Below are positions 1-8,095 of a stretch of DNA of 59,529 nucleotides, one piece after another. The notes beneath the pieces were generated by a model. The model worked only from the letters and a program-made list of their open reading frames with translations. It searched no databases and had not been told where the DNA came from. The DNA is from Spirochaetales bacterium (GTDB lineage: Bacteria > Spirochaetota > Spirochaetia > UBA9216), in contig QKCC01000137.1 of the NCBI GenBank assembly GCA_003245835.1, positions 1 through 59,529 of the forward strand, in the 5' to 3' direction. The position numbers and the translations under genes are program-made. How positions within the stretch are numbered: the stretch's first letter is position 1; each line of letters opens with the position of its first letter.

Positions 1-1
1 G

Positions 2-109
2 GAAGCTGAGCCCGAGCTGGATGCTGAGCCTGAGATAGAAGCTGAGCCTGAGCTGGAAGCTGAGCCTGAGCTGGAAGCTGAGCCTGAGCTGGAAGCTGAG
101 CCTGAGCTG
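2..109 (+). repeat. Six-copy 18-bp tandem repeat (EAEPEL)
   Basis: Six consecutive 18-bp units with consensus gaagctgagcctgagctg. Copies 3 to 6 are identical; copy 1 has one change and copy 2 has four. In frame they encode Glu-Ala-Glu-Pro-Glu-Leu, with Asp and Ile variants in copy 2. The array may extend upstream of the window. Unit length is a multiple of three, so copy-number change would keep the frame. Confidence 0.95.
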
Positions 110-1180
110 GAAGAACTCCATTTTGAAAATATTTCAGATGATGAAATTGAAATCATCGATGAAAAAATCGCGGAATTGAAAAACGATATCAGCAAAGACC
201 TTATTGAGGATTTTCTTCCGGATTTTCCTGACGAGGAAGAACCCGAGTGGAATCCTGATTTGAAAATGCTTGAAAAAAATATCAATTCGCTTTCAGCCGG
301 AATAGACCTTCCATCCGGAATTTTCTCTCTTGCTGTAAATTCTTTTCGAATAAATTCAGGTATTTTTCTGACGTTTGAGAAAAGAATTGGATTATTCACC
401 CCCTTCTCTTCTCTGTCACTGGATGAGACAAGTCTTCGAAGATGCAGGATACCGCTAGAAGTTCTTAAAATGAATAACCTGATTTTCAGCGGATCCAATA
501 TTCATACATCTGTTTCTAAAGAATTTCTTCGGAATTATTTTTCAAAACGCATTTGGGATACCATCGAAAATCTTGATATTCTTTTATTCAGTCATCACGA
601 CCGCATTTTCGGAATGATGCTGATGTTCAATCTTAAAACGTGTTCCAACCCTGGATTTCCTGATTTTGCTTCTTTTTTTACCAGAAAATGTTCCGAATTA
701 TTTTTCAACAGCAAAGCTAAGGTTCTTGGTAATTTGCCGGACAGGTCAGATTCTGTTCCTTTCGAAGCTGAAAAAGCGGGAATCGAGATCGTTAAGCTTT
801 TTTCTGCAAAATTTAAACCTGATTCAGGTATTGTAAAATTAATTTTTATTGATTATTCAGAAGTAATTCATCAAATAACAGAAAATGATACATTGATAGA
901 TCATTTCCGCCTGGAAAATGATATTTTTCGAATGTATAGTTCAATGCTTTTCGGTCCAAGTTTTATTCTCAAAATCAATGACTGTCGTCTGGTTTTGGCT
1001 TTCGCTGCCGGTATGAACAGTAACAAATCCCTTGTTCAGCACCAGATGACCGGAAGCCTTCTTTCTCTATTGGATAAAAAACCTCATTTAGAACCGCCCT
1101 ATGTGAAGGTTGAGGATTTTGATCCTGCTGATCCCAAAATCGAAGACGGTTTGAATTCCTTCCTTGCCGGAATTCTATGA
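2..1180 (+). CDS. Hypothetical protein with EAEPEL hexapeptide repeats, 5'-truncated
   Basis: The reading frame is open from base 2, so the start lies upstream of the window. The first 36 visible codons are six near-identical Glu/Pro-rich hexapeptides, then an acidic stretch, then about 330 residues without a motif I recognise and without an obvious membrane segment. The TTG at 176 is in frame but has no ribosome site and the repeat reads straight into it, so it is not the start. The stop overlaps the start of the next gene (ATGA), implying one operon with the two DUF115 genes. That context suggests a role linked to motility or surface glycosylation, but this is inference only. An acidic repeat tract followed by a folded domain would also fit a scaffold protein. 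Confidence 0.75.
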   Translation, partial: EAEPELDAEPEIEAEPELEAEPELEAEPELEAEPELEELHFENISDDEIEIIDEKIAELKNDISKDLIEDFLPDFPDEEEPEWNPDLKMLEKNINSLSAGIDLPSGIFSLAVNSFRINSGIFLTFEKRIGLFTPFSSLSLDETSLRRCRIPLEVLKMNNLIFSGSNIHTSVSKEFLRNYFSKRIWDTIENLDILLFSHHDRIFGMMLMFNLKTCSNPGFPDFASFFTRKCSELFFNSKAKVLGNLPDRSDSVPFEAEKAGIEIVKLFSAKFKPDSGIVKLIFIDYSEVIHQITENDTLIDHFRLENDIFRMYSSMLFGPSFILKINDCRLVLAFAAGMNSNKSLVQHQMTGSLLSLLDKKPHLEPPYVKVEDFDPADPKIEDGLNSFLAGIL

Positions 1181-2721
1181 TTTCGCTTGAGTACAGCCGT
1201 AACGGGGAAGCTACTGCACGTGTAAAAAACATATATTTTCACTCAAAGTATTCACCAAGCAGTGAAGCCGAAAAATACTACAATAGTTTCCAGCTTTCCG
1301 GTTATTCAACTTTTATATTAATTGAACCTGGCATGAATTACATTTCTGATGTAATACGTAAAAATAACTCAACCGCAAAAATAATTTGTATACATTTCGA
1401 CAGTTCATTTTACCAAAATAATCAGGTTGAAAACAAATATCTGTTTGACGGTGACGCTCAAACCTTTCTTTTATTTTTGAAATCAGCTTTAAAAGAAACA
1501 GACTTAGGCGGACTAAAGATCTTTGACTGGCCGGCATCGCTGCGTATTTTTGAAGACAATATTAAAATCATCAGACAAATTATTTCACAGCACATAAGAG
1601 AGCTCCACGGAAATATTACTACGACTTCAGGCTTCGGTAAAAAAATTATTCTCAATACAATCCGTAATTATATTTCAAATGACTTTGTACTTGTTCCTGA
1701 AAGAATCAACTCCGCGGTACTTATCACCGGTTCAGGACCCGGCCTGCGGGACAGTGCTGAATTCATCAAAGAAAATAGAGATTATCTTTATATACTCGCC
1801 CTTCCCTCTTCAGTTACTTTTCTGAGGGAGATCCGGATTGAACCTGATATTATTCTTACAACCGACCCGGGATATTACGCTTCTCTTCATCTTTCTGATT
1901 TTCTAAAAATTCCCGTGGCAGCGCCATTTTCGGCAAATATACCTCATGATTTTTTCGGGAGAGGTATTTTACCTCTTAATCAAAATTCATTTATTGAAAG
2001 GGCCCTGCTTTCTGATGAAAATACTTTTTATAATATTCCATCCAACGGTTCGGTTGCCGGCAGTGCTCTTCATCTTTCTATTCAGCTCAGTGACGGTCCG
2101 GTATTGTTCAGCGGAGTCGACTTTTCGTATATCGATCTTTGCAGTCACATCAGACCTCATACTTTTGATACATTAATAGATAAAAAAGCTGATCGTTTAA
2201 ATCCTATACCAAATATCTATTTTTCAAGAAACATACTTAATTCTGAAAGACTGGACGGATTCCGCAGAACAAATTATGCACTTAAAACATACGCAGGCTG
2301 GTTCGCTTCGGTCAGCAAACTATATAGTTATAGATGCTTTTTCCTGAATTTTCATGGCAGCCCTCCCGGTAATTTTAGATCACTAAATTATGAGGAAGCT
2401 TCTTTATTGCTTGCAGCCGCTCCCGAGTTTAAATTCAAAAAATCAAAAAGCCCCGTAAAAACTGAGCGAATAAAATCTGTCAGCAGTTTTATAAATAACT
2501 GTTTAACTTTTTTAATAAAAATAAAGTCTATGATAGAAAAAGAAGAGTACGGCTCTGATATTTTCAATCTGATAAATAATGAAATTATTTATAATCTTTA
2601 TCTTCCTGATCTGCTTGAGTTCAAACGTTTTTATTTCGATAAAACCGGTAAAGTCTGCCGTGATAAAGCCGTTACTCTAATCGGGAAGACAAAGCAATTT
2701 TTGGAAAATATTGATGTTTAA
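1177..2721 (+). CDS. DUF115/MptE-like motility accessory (Maf-type) protein
   Basis: 514 residues. The centre (about 180-260) carries the DUF115 signature: a strand ending in TGSGPGLRD, followed by an Asp-containing 'EPDIILTTDPGYY' segment, as in the 6-hydroxymethylpterin pyrophosphokinase MptE-like family. In flagellated bacteria such Maf proteins are associated with transfer of nonulosonic acids to flagellin. The N-terminal 180 and C-terminal 150 residues are family-variable. The start ATG overlaps the previous stop (ATGA), and the 3' end overlaps the next gene, a second family member. Substrate and acceptor cannot be read from sequence; periplasmic-flagellum glycosylation is an inference from family knowledge. 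Confidence 0.8.
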   Translation: MISLEYSRNGEATARVKNIYFHSKYSPSSEAEKYYNSFQLSGYSTFILIEPGMNYISDVIRKNNSTAKIICIHFDSSFYQNNQVENKYLFDGDAQTFLLFLKSALKETDLGGLKIFDWPASLRIFEDNIKIIRQIISQHIRELHGNITTTSGFGKKIILNTIRNYISNDFVLVPERINSAVLITGSGPGLRDSAEFIKENRDYLYILALPSSVTFLREIRIEPDIILTTDPGYYASLHLSDFLKIPVAAPFSANIPHDFFGRGILPLNQNSFIERALLSDENTFYNIPSNGSVAGSALHLSIQLSDGPVLFSGVDFSYIDLCSHIRPHTFDTLIDKKADRLNPIPNIYFSRNILNSERLDGFRRTNYALKTYAGWFASVSKLYSYRCFFLNFHGSPPGNFRSLNYEEASLLLAAAPEFKFKKSKSPVKTERIKSVSSFINNCLTFLIKIKSMIEKEEYGSDIFNLINNEIIYNLYLPDLLEFKRFYFDKTGKVCRDKAVTLIGKTKQFLENIDV

Positions 2722-4369
2722 AGAAAGTATTTTAGAACGTAATTTATTATCACTCGCCCTTCATAATAAAGAACTGGCGATGGAGCTTACATATACCGCA
2801 GCTTCTGATCTTGTAACATTCAGAACATCCAAAACCGGCCATAATATTCCGGTAATAAATAATAACGGAAGGGAATATGCTCTTCACTCTGTTTTTGATC
2901 CTCTGAAAGAAGGCCGAAGATATTCTGACTCCGTCGTGTCCGGGGGTTACATTGTGGTATTCGGTATCGGTGCCGGTTATCATTTAAAACCGCTTTTAAA
3001 CCGTGATGATGTTAACAGCCTTTTGGTTATTGACCGTGATGCAGGCATACTAAAATCGATACTCTCAGAGATTGATCTTTCAGATATTTTGTCTGATCCG
3101 CGGGTAATTATTCTGATAGATAAGACTGCCAAAGAGATTTCCGATTTTCTGCCCTCGAATTATCTTCCTGCGGTTTTTGGCGATTTCAATACCATCAACC
3201 TCAGATCTAGAACCGATCCGGAGAAGGAATATTTCAATTCAATCTTTAATTCAATCAGAGATATTCTAAACACACTGTCCGATGATTACACAGTTCAAAC
3301 ATGGTTCGGCAAGCGCTGGTTTATTAATTCTATTGCAAACCTTGAACCGGCCGGCGAATCAGTTTCAGTACTTGCTCCGCGCAAAACTATATGCATAGCA
3401 GCAGCCGGACCATCTCTTGAAATTCAGCTTGAGGAATTGGTGCAGAAACGTAAAAGTTCTTTTCTTATATCCACCGATACAGCCTTATCGAGCCTTTTAA
3501 AGAATTCAATAGTTCCCGATCTAGTTATCTCGATTGACTGCCAGCAGATTTCATATCACCATTTTATGGCCGGCTACCCCGAACATATACCGCTTGTTCT
3601 GGATCTTGCTTCTCCGCCTGTATTATCCAGGCTGTCAAAAAAGACTATTTTCTTTACCAGCGGTCATCCGTTTTCCAAATACATTAACCGGAACTGGAGA
3701 AAATTTCCTTATGTAGATACTTCCGGAGGAAATGTTACACACGCAGCCATTTCTTTGTCGGAGAGCCTTGGAGCTCACACAATTTATATTTTCGGTGCTG
3801 ATTTCTCTTATCCCGAAGGCAAGAGCTACGCAAGAGGCACCTATATTTATCCCTATTTTACCAGTAAGGCTACCAGGATTAATTCAGTTGAAAACTCCTT
3901 TTTCAGCTTCCTATATCGTAACGATAACATTACAATGCAGAAAACCGATTATGGATTCCGTTACCAGACACGCCCTATGCTTAGCTATAAAGAGCGGCTC
4001 GAACGTTTCAGCGAAACACTTTCTGCCAATATTATCCAGGTAGACGGTCTTGGTGAAAAGATAAATACTCCGGTCAATACACAGCATTCCAGCGAGGTTT
4101 CTCTGTTTGCTGCCGGTAATTCGCGAACAGACTGGAGAAACTTCCTTAGAAGTTATAAGGACCGATTAATTAATCTGAACGTACCGGATACACCGCCTTC
4201 CAATTATTTTTCGATGCTTGAGTTCACAGACAAGGATATCTGGACTACCCTTTTCCCGGCAGCGGCAGCGCTGAGAAAAAAATACAAAGATGTCGAAATA
4301 AAATCCTCAGACATCCTTATGGAAACCCGAGGCTGGGCTCTTGGAATTATAAACCGGTATCTGTCGTAG
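2714..4369 (+). CDS. Second DUF115/MptE-like Maf-type protein
   Basis: About 551 residues from ATG at 2714, which overlaps the preceding stop by 8 bp; the TTG one codon earlier is a poorer choice. An N-terminal nucleotide-binding-like segment (VVFGIGAGYHLKPLL, about 81-95) precedes the DUF115 core (about 225-390): AAAGPSLE, then 'VPDLVISIDCQQ', and later 'THAAISLSESLGAHTIYIFG', the usual spacing for the Maf family. It is clearly homologous in architecture to its neighbour but divergent, so the pair could act on different acceptors or as partners. It is the last gene of the plus-strand run and ends 5 bp from the convergent MEMO gene. Confidence 0.82.
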   Translation: MFKESILERNLLSLALHNKELAMELTYTAASDLVTFRTSKTGHNIPVINNNGREYALHSVFDPLKEGRRYSDSVVSGGYIVVFGIGAGYHLKPLLNRDDVNSLLVIDRDAGILKSILSEIDLSDILSDPRVIILIDKTAKEISDFLPSNYLPAVFGDFNTINLRSRTDPEKEYFNSIFNSIRDILNTLSDDYTVQTWFGKRWFINSIANLEPAGESVSVLAPRKTICIAAAGPSLEIQLEELVQKRKSSFLISTDTALSSLLKNSIVPDLVISIDCQQISYHHFMAGYPEHIPLVLDLASPPVLSRLSKKTIFFTSGHPFSKYINRNWRKFPYVDTSGGNVTHAAISLSESLGAHTIYIFGADFSYPEGKSYARGTYIYPYFTSKATRINSVENSFFSFLYRNDNITMQKTDYGFRYQTRPMLSYKERLERFSETLSANIIQVDGLGEKINTPVNTQHSSEVSLFAAGNSRTDWRNFLRSYKDRLINLNVPDTPPSNYFSMLEFTDKDIWTTLFPAAAALRKKYKDVEIKSSDILMETRGWALGIINRYLS

Positions 4370-4374
4370 ATAAG

Positions 4375-5193
4375 CTAATACACGATACCCGCATAGCCGA
4401 CAAAAGAATCGGAAGGCTGTACATCATAGCTTGTTGAATACTCCAGTAATCGCCCTTTTTCTTTTCCGGAAAGCTCTGCATATTTTGCGGCAGCAGCTGC
4501 AGCTCCTGAGGAACAGGCGGATCTCATCCGTTCAGCGTGTGCCAACGCATCTTTGAACTTCATCCCTGCAAGCATTCGAATAATTTCAGCGTCGTTTTGA
4601 TTTTTAACCCAGTCCAGCCCGGCCTTTCCTCTACCGGCCGGTTCATATGAGTAATTAGGGCCGTAATGGGTCAAATCGGTGGAACCCAATACTTTGACTT
4701 TTATTCTTTTTTGAACTGAAACTTTATGCAGAACCGCTGCAAAAGCCAGAGCCGTTTCATCGGCCGGGAGCCGTACCCACAGAAGATCTGACATATCAGA
4801 AAAATACGAAGCCATCGGAACGACAACCTCAACAGTATTATCCCTGTATACATCTTCCCTTATGTAGAGATCCTTTTTAAGTTCATCAAGTATATCGATT
4901 CTGTTCTTTACCGGCCCGAAGGGTGTTTGGATTGCCTCTTCCTCTGCTGCAAGAATACTTGTCCCGGGGGGCAGATGTCCACCGGCAATCACTATCAAAT
5001 CGGCACCGCTGCATACGGTTTTGGCGACTGCAGCTGCCGTTCTGCCGGAATAAACCCATCCTGCATGCGGTACTACACCTGAAACTGATTCAGGATCATA
5101 AAGGATTACATCCGTGCACTCATCCAAAAACCCTGCCGCCTCTTTTTTCCCCGACGGATACCAGGAACCCGATAATATACTTCGTCGAATCAT
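4375..5193 (-). CDS. MEMO family protein (AmmeMemoRadiSam system protein B)
   Basis: 272 residues, normal for the MEMO1 family. The family pocket residues are visible in order: His in PHAGWVYSG (about 43), His in the GGH turn (about 73), Asp and His in TDLTHYG (about 172), and Cys in SACSSG (about 231). These correspond to the metal-binding set described for human MEMO1. The usual EHSIE motif reads DNTVE, so that His is lost. In many bacteria the gene sits with an AMMECR1-domain gene and a radical SAM gene; neither is nearby. There is no clear Shine-Dalgarno, and a TATAAT box lies only 5 bp upstream of the ATG. Biochemical role unknown. Confidence 0.85.
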   Translation of the reverse strand: MIRRSILSGSWYPSGKKEAAGFLDECTDVILYDPESVSGVVPHAGWVYSGRTAAAVAKTVCSGADLIVIAGGHLPPGTSILAAEEEAIQTPFGPVKNRIDILDELKKDLYIREDVYRDNTVEVVVPMASYFSDMSDLLWVRLPADETALAFAAVLHKVSVQKRIKVKVLGSTDLTHYGPNYSYEPAGRGKAGLDWVKNQNDAEIIRMLAGMKFKDALAHAERMRSACSSGAAAAAAKYAELSGKEKGRLLEYSTSYDVQPSDSFVGYAGIVY

Positions 5194-5271
5194 ACTTCAT
5201 TATAAAACAAGTTAATTTTTTTTGGAAAAAAAAGTATATACATATCCAATTTCTTCCGTATAATATTATAT

Positions 5272-6540
5272 ATGGTAAGCAGAGGTATTAGAATATTCTT
5301 CGGATTAAGCATTATTTATTATCTACTTTTGGTTTTTTATCTGATTTTCGGTTTTTATTCTATCAGATCCAACTCGCTCGGTGCAGTCTCGGTTTCTGCT
5401 TCAAGAATAAATTCCTCGATCGACAGCAGTTTTTCGATTGATTATTCATTTTCATCACCCTACTTTAAAAGCGAGATGTTAAAGGCTTTTGAACAGTATA
5501 AAAGGCTCAAAGCTGCTCTTATTTATTCCGAAGCCAACGGACCTGAATACATCAGAATTACCGACAAAAGACTGACGGATTTCTATAATCCTCAGGCAAT
5601 TATTGCGGGTTCCGAGATTCCGGAGTTTGATTCTTCAAGTCTTTTCATTAAGACGTATAAATCAAAACTGTATTTTAAAGACGGTTATTCAGCCACAGTA
5701 ATACTGGCATTTGACGTCTTCGACAGAGGCAGTGTATTCCCTCTTTTACGCAATACAATAATAGCCGCTGTTATCCATCTTATAATTTCGATTATTGTTA
5801 TCAGTACAATTCCGCTCAGACGCAGTTCCGGTTACAGTTATGAGAAAGAAGTTACATATAATGAGGATTTGCCTGAGGCTGAAGAACAGATATTGGAAGA
5901 ACCTCCTGTTGTTGAAAGCTTAGGTTCCGATTTCGAGCCGGATATTCCGGAAATGCCTGACGATACAGAACTTCCTATACCGGATAATATTGACGAATCC
6001 GTCATGGAGCAGCCATATGCTTCGCCCAATCAAACTGCTCAGACTACACCGGGGATGTACTCAGACAGAAGCGGCCTTGTCTGGGAACATTTCCTGCCTG
6101 AAAAACTCGACGCTGAGCTGAAAAGGTCTGCATCCTTCGACCAGGACAGCTGCCTGGTTTTTATAAGCGTTATAAGTCCGTCCGGTTTTATACCATACAG
6201 AAATATATCCGAACTTATAATCGAGCATTTCTCATATAAGGACCTTGCATTTGAAGCAGGAGTTAACACCTTCTGTGTAATTATTCCGGAAAAGGACATT
6301 GATGAGGGGCAGATTGAGGTTGATAAATTCAAAAAGAGTCTTAAATCAAGGTTCCCGGACTCTGCATATAAAATATCTGCCGGAATTACATCGCGCAACA
6401 GCCGTCTTTTAAGTGAAAAAAGGATGATTCAGGAAGCACGCGCCGCGCTGTCCAGAGCTGAGGCAGAAGACAAGAGCACTACGATAGCTTTCAGAACGGA
6501 TCTAAATAAATACAGGGAATACATCGCTTCTATAACCTGA
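5272..6540 (+). CDS. Two-TM protein with degenerate GGDEF-like domain
   Basis: 422 residues. A first hydrophobic helix at about 7-29, an extracytoplasmic segment of about 125 residues, a second helix at about 157-178, a Glu/Pro/Asp-rich linker (about 195-260), then a cytoplasmic domain. The end of that domain (AGITSRN, then EARAALSRAEAE) looks like the closing part of a GGDEF domain, but where GGDEF is expected there is AGVNTF, so no cyclase activity is predicted. It could be a c-di-GMP-insensitive sensor relic or a partner-binding module. ATG follows a TATAAT box by 7 bp with no ribosome site. The gene is convergent with rnz, 4 bp apart. Confidence 0.6.
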   Translation: MVSRGIRIFFGLSIIYYLLLVFYLIFGFYSIRSNSLGAVSVSASRINSSIDSSFSIDYSFSSPYFKSEMLKAFEQYKRLKAALIYSEANGPEYIRITDKRLTDFYNPQAIIAGSEIPEFDSSSLFIKTYKSKLYFKDGYSATVILAFDVFDRGSVFPLLRNTIIAAVIHLIISIIVISTIPLRRSSGYSYEKEVTYNEDLPEAEEQILEEPPVVESLGSDFEPDIPEMPDDTELPIPDNIDESVMEQPYASPNQTAQTTPGMYSDRSGLVWEHFLPEKLDAELKRSASFDQDSCLVFISVISPSGFIPYRNISELIIEHFSYKDLAFEAGVNTFCVIIPEKDIDEGQIEVDKFKKSLKSRFPDSAYKISAGITSRNSRLLSEKRMIQEARAALSRAEAEDKSTTIAFRTDLNKYREYIASIT

Positions 6541-6544
6541 TAAA

Positions 6545-7474
6545 TCAGTCTATATAGGGGATCTCCAGATACTGCCCGTCCCTGGTAAGAAATGTGTCGG
6601 GAAATACAGCTCTCGCTTCCTTCAGCATCTCTCTGAGGTCGGATTCTATATAGCGCGGGCTGTAGTGAATCAGTCCCATCTGCTTTATACCGCCTGCATT
6701 CCTTGCGGTTTCTGCAGCCTGGACCGAAGTCATATGCTTTTTCTCCGCAGCATCGTCTTTCAACTCATGCCTGAACATACCTTCACATATGAACAAGTCT
6801 GAATCTGCAACATTCGATGCAATTTTTTCGAGATACATGGTATCGGTAACATAAGAGAATTTTCTGCCCGAACGTTCTTCACCCATTACATTATGCGGCT
6901 CTACGATTCTTCCGTTTTCCAGTTCAACATTCTCACCCCTCTGCAGAACCGACCAGAGAGGCCCCTTGGGAACCCCGCATTCTAAGGCTTTTTCCGGATA
7001 AAATATTCCCGGACGCTTTTCTTCCTGAAGCGAATAACCGACACAGGGTTTTGTATGATCCAGATAGAATGAACTGATGCTGAAACCGTCTCCGTTGTAC
7101 ACTACACCGTCTTCATCAATCTCGGTCACGATAATCTCATAATTTATATACATATCAAGCACCTTGCGGCTGCTCTCTACATACTGCTTAATCTTCGGCG
7201 GTCCGAAAATGTACAGCGGTTCATCCCTGTCAACCTGAGAAGACAGCATAAGTATGCCGGGCAGACCGGTTACGTGATCAGCATGAGTATGGGATATAAA
7301 TATTGCTGTAATCTTTTTCCATTTCAGATTCAGTTTTCTAAGCGAGATCTGGGTAGCCTCTCCGCAGTCAAACAGAAACAGCTCTCCCTCTCTCCTTAAA
7401 AGAACAGATGTTAAAAACCGGTTCGGAAGCGGCATCATGCCGCCCGTTCCCAGTACAAATGCTTCCAGATTCAT
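6545..7474 (-). CDS. rnz: Ribonuclease Z
   Basis: 309 residues, the usual length for short-form RNase Z (tRNase Z), which removes the 3' trailer of tRNA precursors. The metallo-beta-lactamase zinc motif HTHADH is at about 61-66, preceded by LFDCGEA; further metal ligands fit the His in FYLDHTKPC, the Asp in SYVTDTMY and the late 'LIHYSPRY' His. The flexible-arm region is present. The start ATG follows an AGGTAAC-type ribosome site. It lies 6 bp downstream of the exonuclease gene, which itself overlaps clpC, so all three are probably co-transcribed. Confidence 0.93.
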   Translation of the reverse strand: MNLEAFVLGTGGMMPLPNRFLTSVLLRREGELFLFDCGEATQISLRKLNLKWKKITAIFISHTHADHVTGLPGILMLSSQVDRDEPLYIFGPPKIKQYVESSRKVLDMYINYEIIVTEIDEDGVVYNGDGFSISSFYLDHTKPCVGYSLQEEKRPGIFYPEKALECGVPKGPLWSVLQRGENVELENGRIVEPHNVMGEERSGRKFSYVTDTMYLEKIASNVADSDLFICEGMFRHELKDDAAEKKHMTSVQAAETARNAGGIKQMGLIHYSPRYIESDLREMLKEARAVFPDTFLTRDGQYLEIPYID

Positions 7475-7480
7475 TATATG

Positions 7481-8095
7481 TTACCTGCCAGTTGTATAAT
7501 TCTGTATAAGACTTTTTTTTCTGAGGCCCGAATGCTTCAGCAGGGTTTTCAGTTCTGCATATTTATAATCCGGAACATTTTTTATACATTCAATAAACAG
7601 CTTCATACAGGCCGCTGCATCATCCTCAGCCCTGTGAGCATTCTCAATTTTAATCCCAAGGTGCCTTGTTATGTTTTCAAGACTGTAACTGTAAGCGCCT
7701 TTAAAATATCTTCGTGCAAGCAGTACAGTATCAAGACAAATCAAATCTTCCGTATCCAGTCCCGAAGTATTTACAGCCTGCACCAGAAAATTTGCGTCAA
7801 AACCGATGTTGTGAGCTACGAGCACTGTTCCGCTTATAAAAGAAAGAAATCCGGGTAAAATTTCACTTATACCCGGCTTGCCTTTCACCATTTCATTATT
7901 AATTCCGTTTACAGCTGAGGCTTCAGCCGGAATCATTACTCCCGGATCAATCAAACCGGAGAACCGGAATTCATCACCCTGAAGGTTGAATTTTACCGCC
8001 CCGATTTCTATTATTTTGTCCCTGTCCGGGTACAGGCCTGTTGTCTCGAAATCAAAAGCCGTGAAGTAAATGCTGCTAAGCGGTTTATTTAACAT
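7481..8095 (-). CDS. DnaQ-like 3'-5' exonuclease (DEDDh family)
   Basis: 204 residues consisting essentially of one exonuclease domain. Visible motifs are DFETTG (ExoI, about 14-19), [12 protein letters not shown] (ExoII, about 93-104) and HRAEDD (ExoIII, about 154-159), giving the DEDDh catalytic set. This is the family of the DNA polymerase III epsilon subunit, but the protein lacks the C-terminal polymerase-binding tail of epsilon and the PHP domain of PolC, so it could be the proofreading subunit, a repair nuclease or an RNA-processing enzyme. The start overlaps the clpC stop by 11 bp. Confidence 0.88.
   Translation of the reverse strand: MLNKPLSSIYFTAFDFETTGLYPDRDKIIEIGAVKFNLQGDEFRFSGLIDPGVMIPAEASAVNGINNEMVKGKPGISEILPGFLSFISGTVLVAHNIGFDANFLVQAVNTSGLDTEDLICLDTVLLARRYFKGAYSYSLENITRHLGIKIENAHRAEDDAAACMKLFIECIKNVPDYKYAELKTLLKHSGLRKKSLIQNYTTGR

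Noticed and set aside
4370-4374. Terminator in the convergent gap at 4370
   Set aside because: Only a 6-bp inverted repeat with a long loop inside coding DNA; no T run.
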